Source of the DNA: Prevotella sp. oral taxon 475
GTDB taxonomy: Bacteria; Bacteroidota; Bacteroidia; Bacteroidales; Bacteroidaceae
Length of the DNA: 64,000 nt
Assembly: GCF_018127805.1 (NCBI RefSeq)
Contig: NZ_CP072334.1
Span: forward strand, 496,001-560,000
Direction: 5' to 3'
Below are positions 27,533 through 35,133 of the stretch, one piece after another. The translations under genes were made by a program, and so were the position numbers. The notes under the pieces are model-generated. The model was not told where the DNA came from. It made no database searches and saw nothing but the letters and a program-made list of their open reading frames with translations. Each line of letters starts with the position of its first letter. The first letter of the stretch is position 1.

Positions 27533-28404
27533 TATTTTTCGATAGAAACAAGTTCGATCTTGAAAATCAGAGCCGAGAAGGGCTTGATCTGTGCCTGTTC
27601 GCGTTCGCCATAGGCGAGTTCTTGCGGGATGTACACTTCCCATACACTGCCAACGGGCATGTGGGTGAGCACTTCAGTCCAGCCTTTGATCACTTGATTG
27701 GCTCTCAGCGTTACGGGTTCGCCACGGGTATAAGAGCTGTCAAAGACTTTTCCGTCGATGGTTTTGCCCTCGTAGTGCACTTTTACGTTAGAGGTGTCGG
27801 TGGGGATAGCACCGCTTCCCTCCTTGATCACTTTGTATTGAACGCCGCCTTTGAGGGTTTTCACGCCCGGTTTGGTTTTGTTGGCTGCCAGGAACTTTTC
27901 TCCGGCTACCTTGTTGGGGCCGTATTCTTTCTCCATGTTCTTGGCTTTGATTTGCTGCATCTTGGTTTGTGCCACTTCCATAGCCTTTTCCATAGGCATC
28001 AAAGCTTTCTTTCCGGTGGTGCCGGCAATGAAACCAGCCATGAAATTCTTCAAAGAGATGGTCTTAGTGGAGTCTTCTCCGAAGAGTTCATGATTGATAC
28101 CCTTTACCATTTGGTTGGAAATCTGCTGTCCGATTTGGATTCCGGCATAGTAGGCAGCCTTCTTTTTGTCGTCGCCGGCATTGGCTCCGTCGTTCAAACC
28201 TTTCACAAAGTCGGCCATATAGGCGGTGTCTACGCCCATACGCGAAACCATGTATTCTTTGAGACCTTGGGTTTGAGAAAGTCCCATGGCGTAACTCATC
28301 GAGTCTACATCACTCTTGAGGTCGGCCTTAGGAGTGGAGTTGCCGCAAGAATAAAGCGTTGCAGCAACGATAGCCATAGCGGCTACGATTGTCATTTTCT
28401 TCAT
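27532..28404 (-). CDS. FKBP-type peptidyl-prolyl isomerase lipoprotein
   Basis: This 290-residue lipoprotein (lipobox TLYSC, Cys20) has the same design as its downstream paralogue: DSMSYAMGLSQTQGL opens a helical dimerisation half, and from about residue 180 the FKBP domain follows (GGVQYKVIKEGSG, YEGKTIDGKVFDSSY, GWTEVLTHMPVGSVWEVYIP, ELAYGERE). It is expected to work in the cell envelope on outer-membrane or exported clients. It lies 42 bp after the third paralogue and overlaps the next gene by one base, so the three are almost certainly one operon. Confidence 0.92.
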   Translation of the reverse strand: MKKMTIVAAMAIVAATLYSCGNSTPKADLKSDVDSMSYAMGLSQTQGLKEYMVSRMGVDTAYMADFVKGLNDGANAGDDKKKAAYYAGIQIGQQISNQMVKGINHELFGEDSTKTISLKNFMAGFIAGTTGKKALMPMEKAMEVAQTKMQQIKAKNMEKEYGPNKVAGEKFLAANKTKPGVKTLKGGVQYKVIKEGSGAIPTDTSNVKVHYEGKTIDGKVFDSSYTRGEPVTLRANQVIKGWTEVLTHMPVGSVWEVYIPQELAYGEREQAQIKPFSALIFKIELVSIEK

Positions 28405-28446
28405 TTGTATATTTGTTTTGTTGAATGGACACGTTTGATGGAGGAA

Positions 28447-29052
28447 CTACAGCACTTCGATGAGCTCTACATCGAACACCAAAGCGGCAAAGGGCGGAAT
28501 GGAACTGCCTGCGCCGCGTTCGCCATAACCTAAGTGGTAGGGGATGAAGAAGCGATACTTGGCCCCTTCTTTCATCAGTTGCAGGCCCTCGGTCCAACCG
28601 GCGATGACTCCGTTTAGCGGGAAGGTGGCGGGTGCACCACGCTGAATGGAACTGTCGAACATCGTTCCGTCTACGAGCATGCCTTCGTAATGGCATTTCA
28701 CTTGGTCGGTGGCTTTGGGGCTTTTTCCGTTTCCCTCTTTGAGAATCTGATATTGCAAGCCGCTGGGAAGGGTAACGATGCCTTCTTTCTTGGCATTCTC
28801 TGCCAGATAGTTTTCGCCTTGTTCTTTGGCCACTTTGCCTTTCTCGGCGGCAGCAGAACGTTGTTTTTCTTCTTGCTTTTGGAAGAAGTCTTGCACGATT
28901 TGTTGTGCTTCGCGTTCGTCCAACTCGAGCTTCGAACCTGCCAATACGTCTTTGATGGCGCGTGCAAAGCAGTCGATGTTCAGGTTGTCTGCACCCATCT
29001 GTGAGAGTTGTCGCCCGATACCGAGCCCTAAAGCATAGCTCACTTTATCCAT
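28447..29052 (-). CDS. FKBP-type peptidyl-prolyl isomerase without signal peptide (FklB-like)
   Basis: This 201-residue protein has the FklB layout: a short helical part starting MDKVSYALGLGIGRQLSQMG, a Lys/Glu-rich linker helix (about 75-105), and a C-terminal FKBP domain (TLPSGLQYQILKEGNG, YEGMLVDGTMFDSS, YHLGYGERGAGSSIPPF). No signal peptide is seen, so it is probably cytoplasmic, unlike the two exported paralogues behind it. It is first in the three-gene operon, with a -7 box 44 bp upstream. Confidence 0.92.
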   Translation of the reverse strand: MDKVSYALGLGIGRQLSQMGADNLNIDCFARAIKDVLAGSKLELDEREAQQIVQDFFQKQEEKQRSAAAEKGKVAKEQGENYLAENAKKEGIVTLPSGLQYQILKEGNGKSPKATDQVKCHYEGMLVDGTMFDSSIQRGAPATFPLNGVIAGWTEGLQLMKEGAKYRFFIPYHLGYGERGAGSSIPPFAALVFDVELIEVL

Positions 29053-29095
29053 AAATCTTCGTTTATTGTTTGTTTCTGATGTTTGTTTGCTGGCA

Positions 29096-29103
29096 CAAAG
29101 TTA
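29096..29103 (-). promoter_or_regulatory. -7 box TAACTTTG for the FKBP operon
   Basis: On the minus strand this reads TAACTTTG, 44 bp before the ATG at 29052. It is divergent from the sirtuin promoter at 29147. Confidence 0.6.
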
Positions 29104-29146
29104 CAACTATTTACCCTATTTGGTCTACGTTTTAAGGAAAAAACGC

Positions 29147-29154
29147 TATTTTTG
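29147..29154 (+). promoter_or_regulatory. -7 box TATTTTTG for the sirtuin gene
   Basis: TATTTTTG matches TAnnTTTG and lies 33 bp before the ATG at 29188. Confidence 0.55.
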
Positions 29155-29187
29155 GGCAAAGCAAAACATAGAGTGATGACTGCAAAG

Positions 29188-29907
29188 ATGAAGAAAATCG
29201 TATTCCTTACGGGAGCGGGGATGTCGGTAGAGAGCGGATTCAAGACGTTCAGAGGGGCTGATGGACTGTGGGAGAACTTCCCCGTTCAGCAGGTGGCAAC
29301 GCATGAAGGATGGCTGGCCGACCCTACTTTGGTGACGAACTTTTATAATGACTTGCGCCAAAAGCTGTTCCTCTCGCAGCCCAACGAGGGGCACCGACTC
29401 ATTGCGCAGCTGGAGAGTCGCTTTCGGGTGACGGTAGTAACGCAGAACGTTGACAATCTGCACGAACGGGCTGGCTCGTCGAGGGTGATTCATCTGCATG
29501 GCGAATTGGCGAAGGTTTGTTCTTCGGCCGACCCTTACAATCCGCGTTTCCGCCGACAGCTTACGTCCGAAACGGCTCGTGTGGTACCTGGAACGTTGGC
29601 AGAGGACGGGTCGCTGCTGCGTCCTTTCATTGTGTTCTTTGGCGAGGCGGTGCCGATGATCGAACCGGCCATCGAGGAAACCATCGAGGCTGATGTGTTT
29701 GTCGTCGTGGGTACGTCGTTGAATGTCTATCCGGCAGCAGGGCTTCTCCATCATGTTCCACCCCAGGTGCCGGTCTTTATCATCGACCCCGACCCCATCA
29801 GCACTCGCCATCGCCGGCCGATGACGCAATTACAGATGGGGGCTTCGCAGGGCATGCGCGAACTGACGGATCGGTTTTTCGCACTCGAAAATGGACCGAG
29901 CCTTTAG
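29188..29907 (+). CDS. cobB: Sir2-family NAD-dependent protein deacylase lacking the zinc cysteines
   Basis: This 239-residue sirtuin removes acyl groups from lysines using NAD. Family motifs are present: VFLTGAGMSVESGFKTFR, TQNVDNLHERAG and HLHGEL with the catalytic His, FIVFFGEAVP and VVVGTSLNVYPA. The zinc-binding region that normally holds two CxxC pairs contains one Cys only (KVCSSADPYNPRF), so the usual structural zinc cannot be bound. Bacteroidetes sirtuins of this type are often zinc-free, as far as I recall. The ATG at 29188 (MKKIVFLTGAG) fits the family; another at 29176 is possible. The gene is convergent with capA and their stops overlap by 4 bp. Confidence 0.88.
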   Translation: MKKIVFLTGAGMSVESGFKTFRGADGLWENFPVQQVATHEGWLADPTLVTNFYNDLRQKLFLSQPNEGHRLIAQLESRFRVTVVTQNVDNLHERAGSSRVIHLHGELAKVCSSADPYNPRFRRQLTSETARVVPGTLAEDGSLLRPFIVFFGEAVPMIEPAIEETIEADVFVVVGTSLNVYPAAGLLHHVPPQVPVFIIDPDPISTRHRRPMTQLQMGASQGMRELTDRFFALENGPSL

Positions 29908-30872
29908 GTCCCTATCAGCCAGGGAACGCAGTGGCGGATTTCAATGGGAAGGGTTTCTATGGTAGCCGAACGGTTGGTGAGTCGCAGCCGAACGAGACAG
30001 GCGCGGGTGTTGAGAGGGCGAGACTGGTCGAAGATGAAGTTGCCGATGCTGTAGTAGATACGGCTTCCACGATAGTCTTCGATGGTTTGCAGCGTGTGGC
30101 TGTGATGGCCAACGAGGAGATCGGTTCCGGCTTCCACCAATTGGTGGGCCAGTTGCCGTTGTGCGGCGGTGGGTTGGAGTTCATGTTCGCGCCCCCAATG
30201 CAGGCACACGATGAGATAGGCTTGTGGATGCTCCATCCGCAGACGACGAACGCGAGTCAGGAGCGAGTCTTCCGGTTCTTGACTTACGCAAGGTCGATGG
30301 GGCAGATAAGCGTAGTTTTCGAGTGGTAGGCGCAACGAGGCGATCAGATAGACGGGGCGCGGATGAGCGGAGAGCTTCACCGGGGCAGCAGCTTCTGCCA
30401 TCGTCTGGCCCGCTCCCACGGGCGTCATCCCGGCCTGAGAGATGTTGTGGCGCGTGTCTTGCAGGGCTTGCCGACCTTGATCGATGCTGTGATTGTTGGC
30501 CAGGTTGAGGTGGGTGAATCCGTATCGGCGTAGCACCGAGAGCCACTCGGGCTCGGCCCGAAAGACGAATCGCTTGAACACGGGTTCTCGGATGCGGGTG
30601 GCGGGGCACTCGAGGTTGCCTATCACGAGATTCGACGTGGCCAGAACATGTTGCACGCCGAGACTAAAGAGACTCTCTACGCCTCCTCGGGCGATGGGCC
30701 GACGCACGCCTCGGTCGAGCAGAATATCGCCCGTGAAGGTGATGGTGAGGGTATCGCTCTTGATTGAGGAGGAAGGACCGGAGAGAGTAGGAGGTGAAGA
30801 GAGTAAAGAGAAAAGGAAGTGGAGGAGCAAAGGAGTGAAAAGGAGTGAAGGAGTGAAAAGGAGTGAAGACAT
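29904..30872 (-). CDS. CapA/PgsA-family metallophosphoesterase-like protein
   Basis: This 322-residue protein belongs to the CapA family, related to calcineurin-like phosphoesterases and named after the capsule poly-gamma-glutamate factor. Seen motifs are ITFTGDILLDRGV, LVIGNLECP, LNLANNHSIDQG, VCLHWGREHE and LLVGHHSHTLQ, then IYYSIGNFIFDQ. An N-terminal membrane segment begins with two in-frame copies of SLLFTP, encoded by an 18-bp DNA repeat (30831-30868). No other poly-glutamate gene is nearby, so a role in cell-envelope metabolism is only inferred. It converges on the sirtuin gene with a 4-bp overlap. Confidence 0.87.
   Translation of the reverse strand: MSSLLFTPSLLFTPLLLHFLFSLLSSPPTLSGPSSSIKSDTLTITFTGDILLDRGVRRPIARGGVESLFSLGVQHVLATSNLVIGNLECPATRIREPVFKRFVFRAEPEWLSVLRRYGFTHLNLANNHSIDQGRQALQDTRHNISQAGMTPVGAGQTMAEAAAPVKLSAHPRPVYLIASLRLPLENYAYLPHRPCVSQEPEDSLLTRVRRLRMEHPQAYLIVCLHWGREHELQPTAAQRQLAHQLVEAGTDLLVGHHSHTLQTIEDYRGSRIYYSIGNFIFDQSRPLNTRACLVRLRLTNRSATIETLPIEIRHCVPWLIGT
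30831..30868. repeat. Two copies of an 18-bp repeat inside the capA signal peptide
   Basis: GGAGTGAAAAGGAGTGAA occurs twice in tandem, built from 10- and 8-base half-units. Read on the minus strand it encodes SLLFTP twice. Gain or loss of whole units keeps frame; loss of one half-unit would not. Confidence 0.75.
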
Positions 30873-30920
30873 TACCTTATAATAATAGTATGGAAAAATA
30901 AAACTTTTATGGTTTCCTCG

Positions 30921-31225
30921 TTCTGCAGCTGCAGAAGCATCGTTTGGGGGTGTTCTGCCTTTCTGTAGGTGCAGAAAGGCATTCTGCCGGCGGTTCTATC
31001 GTTCTGCAGGTGTAGAAACATATTCCACTTCCGGTTCTATGTGTCTCTCCGGGGGAAAGTGCATTTCGTTGCCGGTTCTACGTTTCCCTCCCGGGGGAAG
31101 TGCATTCTGTTGCTGGTTCTACGTTTCCCTTCCGGTAGAAAAAGCATTCCATTGCTGATTCTACGTTTCCCTCCCGGGGGAAAGTGCATTCCGTTGCCGG
31201 TTCTGCATTTCCCCCCGGGGGGAAG
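30921..31225. repeat. About seven 41-42-bp repeats, TTCTGCAG...CTGCAGAA to TTTCCC...GGGGGAAA cores
   Basis: The first cores are TTCTGCAGCTGCAGAA (30921), TTCTGTAGGTGCAGAA (30961) and TTCTGCAGGTGTAGAA (31002). The later cores change to TTTCCCTCCCGGGGGAA-type. The linker GGTTCTA starts at 31033, 31074, 31115, 31157 and 31199: two steps of 41, then two of 42. A change of core with the spacing kept is clearest here. The array lies between capA and the DUF3160 gene. Confidence 0.88.
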
Positions 31226-31252
31226 CTTTTGGATGTTCTGCCAAGCGGCGGG

Positions 31253-33688
31253 TTAGCATCCCGAACTATAGAAAATTTCTTCGTTGTCGGCAGGCTGTTG
31301 CTCCAATGGCACGAGGATGTCGTTCATCCAACGAGGCAGGCCCAGGAGGGGCTTTTGGTGCAGGCGTTCTTGCCATTCTTCGTCGGTGAGGCGGGGTTCG
31401 TCGATCGATTGTTCGAACTCGCGATAGGAGAGCACAGCCCCGCGCATGAGGTAGAACTCGCCGCCGATGGGCACGACGACGTAGAGCTGATGGGCCGGAC
31501 CGGTGGCTTCGTAGAGGATAGAAGGATGGGGGTTGTTGGGAGCGTTGGCGGTGTAGACGTCGGCCACGATGGCCACCGATTTGTCGGCACCGGAGATGTC
31601 GTCCCAACCGGAGAGATATTCTTCGTCGTTGCGGGCCAGGTCGAGCGAGATGTTCTCGCACTGCGAACCGATGATCTCGATAGATTTGTATTCTTCGTCG
31701 TCTAACAGACCGGTGCCGGCGAGTTCTTTCCGACTGACGTTCAGCAGAAACTCGGCCATCTCCCGCACACGTTCGGTGGTTCGACGGGCCTTATCGGTCA
31801 TCAGGTCAAAGCGGCGCAGCAGACTGTCGAGGTGTTCGGTCAGGGCCACGGCTCGGCTCCAGAAGGCCACGTTGGGTTCGACGTAACCTTTAACTACCGG
31901 TTCCGGCGGACCGCCCGAGCCGCACTCGGCCCCCATCGGCTGTTTGGCATAGAGGATGGCGTCGTGCTTCAGCTCGGCCCATGAAGCCAGGGCCGTGTTC
32001 AGGTTTTTCTTCTCCCACGCAGATGTCTGCATAAAATAAGGGGCACGGAGCACGGGGCGGTTCATCTCCCGCAGGGCGTCGATCCAGCGCGTGGCCAGGG
32101 TTTGCTGCCAGTCGATTTGTCCCATGCGCACCCGCATGCTGTCGAGCGTAGGGCGGAATCCCTCCCAACGGCGGTCTTCCTCTCGTTCGTCAAGGAGGAT
32201 TCGCTCGGCGGCGGGGCAGCCCAGGGCGGCAAAGACGTCGAGCCCGGCGGGAACAGCTCGATGGGCAGGGTCGTTGCGGGAGTCGACCATCTCGTTGAGC
32301 ACTTCAGCGTCGGGCATGTAACGTTGCGGCATGAGGTTGATTTTGTGCCGACTTGTGGCCTCGAATTTCGGTCGGATGCGCGTCTGCCGTTCCGAGAGTT
32401 GCTCCACCTGTGTGCGCAGGTCGGCCATCAACGTAGAGTTGGAGAGCATCCATTCGATCTCGCCCCCCGGTAGCAGACCCTGCAGGATGGTGTACACCTG
32501 CGGGATGGTGATGTTGTCGGGCTCGCCGAAGAGATACGTCATCGGCTCGAAGAGCTGGTTATAGAGGCGTTGCATCTTCTCGTTCCGACCGATCGTCCAG
32601 GCCAGCAAAGCCGCCCGTTTGAGCTGATCGGGCTTGTCGGTGCCGAAGGGAACGGTCTGCAACCACATCATCGTGCGGAAGTAGCGTTGGATACGCGCTG
32701 AACGGGTGTAGTGGCCGCGCGGACGGAAAAGCGAATAGGGAAACAGCACAGGACCGGGATAGCCCAGAAATTCCGACAGCGTGTTCTCGGCTCTGTTCAC
32801 CCTGGCCACCTCCTCCTCCACGATGCGGCGGTAGGCGGGGCGCGTTCCGGCAGGCACTCGACCCGTTTCCAACGTCAAGGCTATGGCGAAATAGGCCTGA
32901 GCGTATTCGGCGGCGCGGCGGGTTTCGGCTCCGAGCCGCGGACGGGTCAGGAGTTCGGTCATGCGGTTGAACATACCCTGACAGAAGAGCGTGGTGAGTG
33001 AGTCGAGCCGTCGTTCCTCGACGTCGCGCAAGACGTTGTCGAAGTAGAAGTGGAAGAGTTGCAGGTAGAGATCGGTCGTGACGAAGCTGGGGAAGTCGGT
33101 GTAGTCGTTTTTCTCGTAGATGTGGAAGAGTTGCAGCTTTGTGTCGGGTACGATGGCAAAGCCGTTGCGGGCGAGGGCGGATTGAAGTCGCGGGTCGAAC
33201 TCTTCGAGTTGGAAAGGATTGAGTAACAGATCGAGGTTCACAATGTGCCCTTTTGCCGGCTGAGCCTTTTCTCGAAGGAGGCGAGCTTCCTGTTGGCGGA
33301 TGCGGTCGACGAAGGCCTGCTCTGCCGGGAGCAGCTTGAGAGGCGGCTGACCGTAATCCTCTTTCGGATCGTCGGTGAGTGTTGCGCCCGTTTGTGGGTT
33401 GTCCATCCGTTCCCAGGTAATCGAGTCATACCATGACGTCTGTGCATAGATGCTGCGCAGGTCGGCCTCTTTAAAGATATAGCCCTTGCGTGCTGCAAAA
33501 CCATTACGCAGCACTCGCAGTTCGGCCAACGAGAGCCGAGACAGGTCCATTTTTGTATCGATGTGCTTGTAAAACTGCTCAATGTCGAGCTTTCCCTTGC
33601 CCGGTAGAATCACCTGCTTGGGCTTCTCCTGTGCCCACAGACTCATGCCCGCAGCCATTGCGAGCGTAAACAGCATTCCTTTTTTCAT
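31253..33688 (-). CDS. Secreted YARHG-DUF3160 protein of unknown function
   Basis: This 811-residue protein has a signal peptide (MKKGMLFTLAMAAGMSLWAQ) leaving Gln at +2, a possible glutaminyl cyclase substrate. Residues about 55-95 contain a YARHG-like domain (LRNGFAARKGYIFKEADLR, then QTSWYDS). From about 130 to the end the DUF3160 region follows: YEKNDYTDFPSFVTTDLYLQ, FGEPDNITIPQVYTIL, ALREMNRPVLRAPYFMQTSA, LKHDAILYAKQPMGAECG and VVPIGGEFYLMRGAVLSYREF. The function of DUF3160 is unknown to me; one Glu- and Asp-rich helical core suggests a scaffold or enzyme acting outside the cytoplasm. I chose the ATG at 33688; earlier starts add a non-conserved leader. Confidence 0.85.
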   Translation of the reverse strand: MKKGMLFTLAMAAGMSLWAQEKPKQVILPGKGKLDIEQFYKHIDTKMDLSRLSLAELRVLRNGFAARKGYIFKEADLRSIYAQTSWYDSITWERMDNPQTGATLTDDPKEDYGQPPLKLLPAEQAFVDRIRQQEARLLREKAQPAKGHIVNLDLLLNPFQLEEFDPRLQSALARNGFAIVPDTKLQLFHIYEKNDYTDFPSFVTTDLYLQLFHFYFDNVLRDVEERRLDSLTTLFCQGMFNRMTELLTRPRLGAETRRAAEYAQAYFAIALTLETGRVPAGTRPAYRRIVEEEVARVNRAENTLSEFLGYPGPVLFPYSLFRPRGHYTRSARIQRYFRTMMWLQTVPFGTDKPDQLKRAALLAWTIGRNEKMQRLYNQLFEPMTYLFGEPDNITIPQVYTILQGLLPGGEIEWMLSNSTLMADLRTQVEQLSERQTRIRPKFEATSRHKINLMPQRYMPDAEVLNEMVDSRNDPAHRAVPAGLDVFAALGCPAAERILLDEREEDRRWEGFRPTLDSMRVRMGQIDWQQTLATRWIDALREMNRPVLRAPYFMQTSAWEKKNLNTALASWAELKHDAILYAKQPMGAECGSGGPPEPVVKGYVEPNVAFWSRAVALTEHLDSLLRRFDLMTDKARRTTERVREMAEFLLNVSRKELAGTGLLDDEEYKSIEIIGSQCENISLDLARNDEEYLSGWDDISGADKSVAIVADVYTANAPNNPHPSILYEATGPAHQLYVVVPIGGEFYLMRGAVLSYREFEQSIDEPRLTDEEWQERLHQKPLLGLPRWMNDILVPLEQQPADNEEIFYSSGC

Positions 33689-33765
33689 AAATAGAGAATT
33701 GATCATTGAATGTTGATGGATAAGTGGAACTCTGCCCAGTAGGTATGCGTGCGCCTGTTCCTTCC

Positions 33766-34275
33766 TCATTCGTCTTCCGACTCAAAGACTCTCAGAGCCT
33801 CTTCCCGTCCCACTTTCACCACTAAGAAGCGGACGAATCCCAGTCCAAAGCCCTGCCAGCGATATTCGGCCACAACGTATAGGCCGTCTCGCGTGGTTTC
33901 CAGGCTGCGCACCCGCCCGGCTACGAAGCGGAAGTCTTGCAAAATGCCGCCCAACTTCGAACCGAGCCAAAGTGGTCGCACCCGCCCCTTGTAGTTTTTG
34001 AAGATAAATAGGCGACGACCTCTCTGCCGATAGAATCGCGTTTGATTCACCACCCCCACCAGGGCGTCCACTCGTCCGTCGCCGTCTACATCGCCCGTGC
34101 AGAATCGATAGACGGGATGCGGCAGCGACCAGCGGTGAAGCATGGAGTCCGTGGAGAGTGTGAGGAAGTAGAGGCTGTCGGTCTGCTTTTCCAAACCAAA
34201 CGTTTGCGTCCGCCCTGCTGTCATCCAGCCCAGGAGCAGAGCAAGAAGACCCATCCGCTTCGCCACTCTCCGCAT
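33766..34275 (-). CDS. Small secreted protein with FG-GAP/EF-hand-like motif
   Basis: This 169-residue protein starts MRRVAKRMGLLALLLGWM, a signal-type sequence. The middle reads GDVDGDGRVDALVGVV, an Asp-rich calcium-binding-type loop as in FG-GAP repeats. The rest is beta-rich and basic (RQRGRRLFIFKNYKGRV). I do not recognise the family. It has a -7 box 8 bp upstream of the ATG (CAAATATA on plus, TATATTTG on minus), which would make a near-leaderless mRNA. The DUF3160 gene follows after 77 bp and may be co-transcribed. Confidence 0.6.
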   Translation of the reverse strand: MRRVAKRMGLLALLLGWMTAGRTQTFGLEKQTDSLYFLTLSTDSMLHRWSLPHPVYRFCTGDVDGDGRVDALVGVVNQTRFYRQRGRRLFIFKNYKGRVRPLWLGSKLGGILQDFRFVAGRVRSLETTRDGLYVVAEYRWQGFGLGFVRFLVVKVGREEALRVFESEDE

Positions 34276-34283
34276 GCTGCTTG

Positions 34284-34291
34284 CAAATATA
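34284..34291 (-). promoter_or_regulatory. -7 box TATATTTG for the small secreted protein
   Basis: On the minus strand this reads TATATTTG, 8 bp before the ATG at 34275. The same bases lie next to the decayed reading frame on the plus strand. Confidence 0.5.
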
Positions 34292-34404
34292 GTATCTTTT
34301 CCGCACATTCCGGCAGGCACCCGCAACTCGATGCGCTGCCTGTCGGCGGTATCTATATCGTGAACGGTAAGAAATTTGTGAAACTCCAATCCACACAGCC
34401 ATGA
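34288..34404 (+). pseudogene. Remnant 3' end of a secreted-protein gene
   Basis: The plus-strand frame ending at 34404 reads HPQLDALPVGGIYIVNGKK then FVKL. This closely matches the C-terminal motif of many Prevotella secreted proteins (RGIYIVNGKKVVK type). Upstream of about 34288 the frame has no recognisable protein and runs antisense to the gene at 33766, so only the tail survives. Its TGA overlaps the ATG of the small ORF at 34401 (ATGA), suggesting that the two were once neighbours in an operon. The match is to a motif I know, not to a search result. Confidence 0.55.
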
Positions 34405-34601
34405 TGAAAAAAGCTTATTACACCCCGCAGATACAACTTGTAGACATCAAAGATTTGTACGACGTGTTGGGCGGACTGCCCATCCCCATCTCGCGCCATG
34501 GTGCGGCCGGCGACGGCGGCGATGCCAAGGCCGGCGATTTCTTCGACGAGGAGGAAGAAGAGCCCTTCGAGCAGCAACCTTGGCAAAATGCCGGATATTA
34601 G
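34401..34601 (+). CDS. Small acidic-tailed protein, 66 residues, possible peptide precursor
   Basis: The sequence starts MMKKAYYTPQIQLVDIKDLY, has a Gly/Pro-rich middle (VLGGLPIPISRHGAAGDGGD) and an acidic end (FFDEEEEEPFEQQPW). This resembles a family of short Bacteroidetes proteins that begin MKKxYxxPxIxxVxxxxxxLL and end in a Glu-rich tail. Some have been considered peptide precursors, but no modifying enzyme is encoded next to it. No signal peptide is seen. Coding is supported by the family-like N-terminus only. The start overlaps the stop of the decayed frame before it. Confidence 0.6.
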   Translation: MMKKAYYTPQIQLVDIKDLYDVLGGLPIPISRHGAAGDGGDAKAGDFFDEEEEEPFEQQPWQNAGY

Positions 34602-34668
34602 GTGCGTCTTGATGACTCCTGCCGATTGCACACCTGGTGGAAATTGATGGAGATGATCGCCCGTTGTG

Positions 34669-34776
34669 CGGGAGAGCATCACAACAGATGCGGGAGATCA
34701 TCGCACGATAGACGGGAGATGACCTCCCGAACCTCCGGAAGTCATCTCCCGCATCACCAAAGGTCATCTCCCGTCA
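34669..34776. repeat. 22-bp repeat array with units in both orientations, CGGGAGATGATC theme
   Basis: CGGGAGA starts at 34669, 34691 and 34713 (22-bp steps). The complementary form GTCATCTCCCG starts at 34741 and 34763, again 22 bp apart. The two half-arrays face each other and can fold into a long hairpin around 34726. It lies just after the small ORF. Confidence 0.85.
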
Positions 34777-34900
34777 AGACAGATACCACTTGATGGAAAA
34801 ACAAACACGAGTTTGGGAATGCCTCGTTGAGGGCTCCCGAACTCGCTTTTTTGATCTCCCTTTTTCGGGTAAAAGCTCTGGATGGTTTCGCGAAATCCTC

Positions 34901-35081
34901 GTCCCAACTTTGGGAAACCTCGAAAACGCCGAAAACTGGGCTTCCCAACTTTGGGAAGGGCAGAAGAGAAGAAAAAGAAACGGTCCCAAGGTTGGGAAGG
35001 GCAGAAAACAAGAAAAACAGAGTTTCCCAATTTTGGGAAACATGGAAAATGCAGAGAATAGGCCTTCCCAAAGTCGGGACG
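34901..35081. repeat. Five 41-bp repeats with TTCCCAA-NN-TTGGGAA cores before nadK
   Basis: Cores start at 34901, 34942, 34983, 35024 and 35065, exactly 41 bp apart. The cores match those at 19833; the linkers here are A-rich on the plus strand (GGCAGAAAACAAGAAAAACAG), so the array is the same family in the opposite orientation. The bases between 34602 and 35133 hold this array, the 22-bp array and the nadK promoter, and no gene. Confidence 0.95.
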
Positions 35082-35103
35082 CGTATTTCTCGCAGATTTT
35101 ACC

Positions 35104-35111
35104 TAAATTTG
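35104..35111 (+). promoter_or_regulatory. -7 box TAAATTTG for nadK
   Basis: TAAATTTG matches TAnnTTTG and lies 22 bp before the nadK ATG, just after the 41-bp array. Confidence 0.65.
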
Positions 35112-35133
35112 CAGTCGTTATCAACCACCAAGA

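Noticed and set aside
30969..31256. 95-codon plus-strand frame with repeated FPSG/FPPGG
   Set aside because: It is the 41-42-bp array read as protein; the frame holds only by chance of 42-bp steps.
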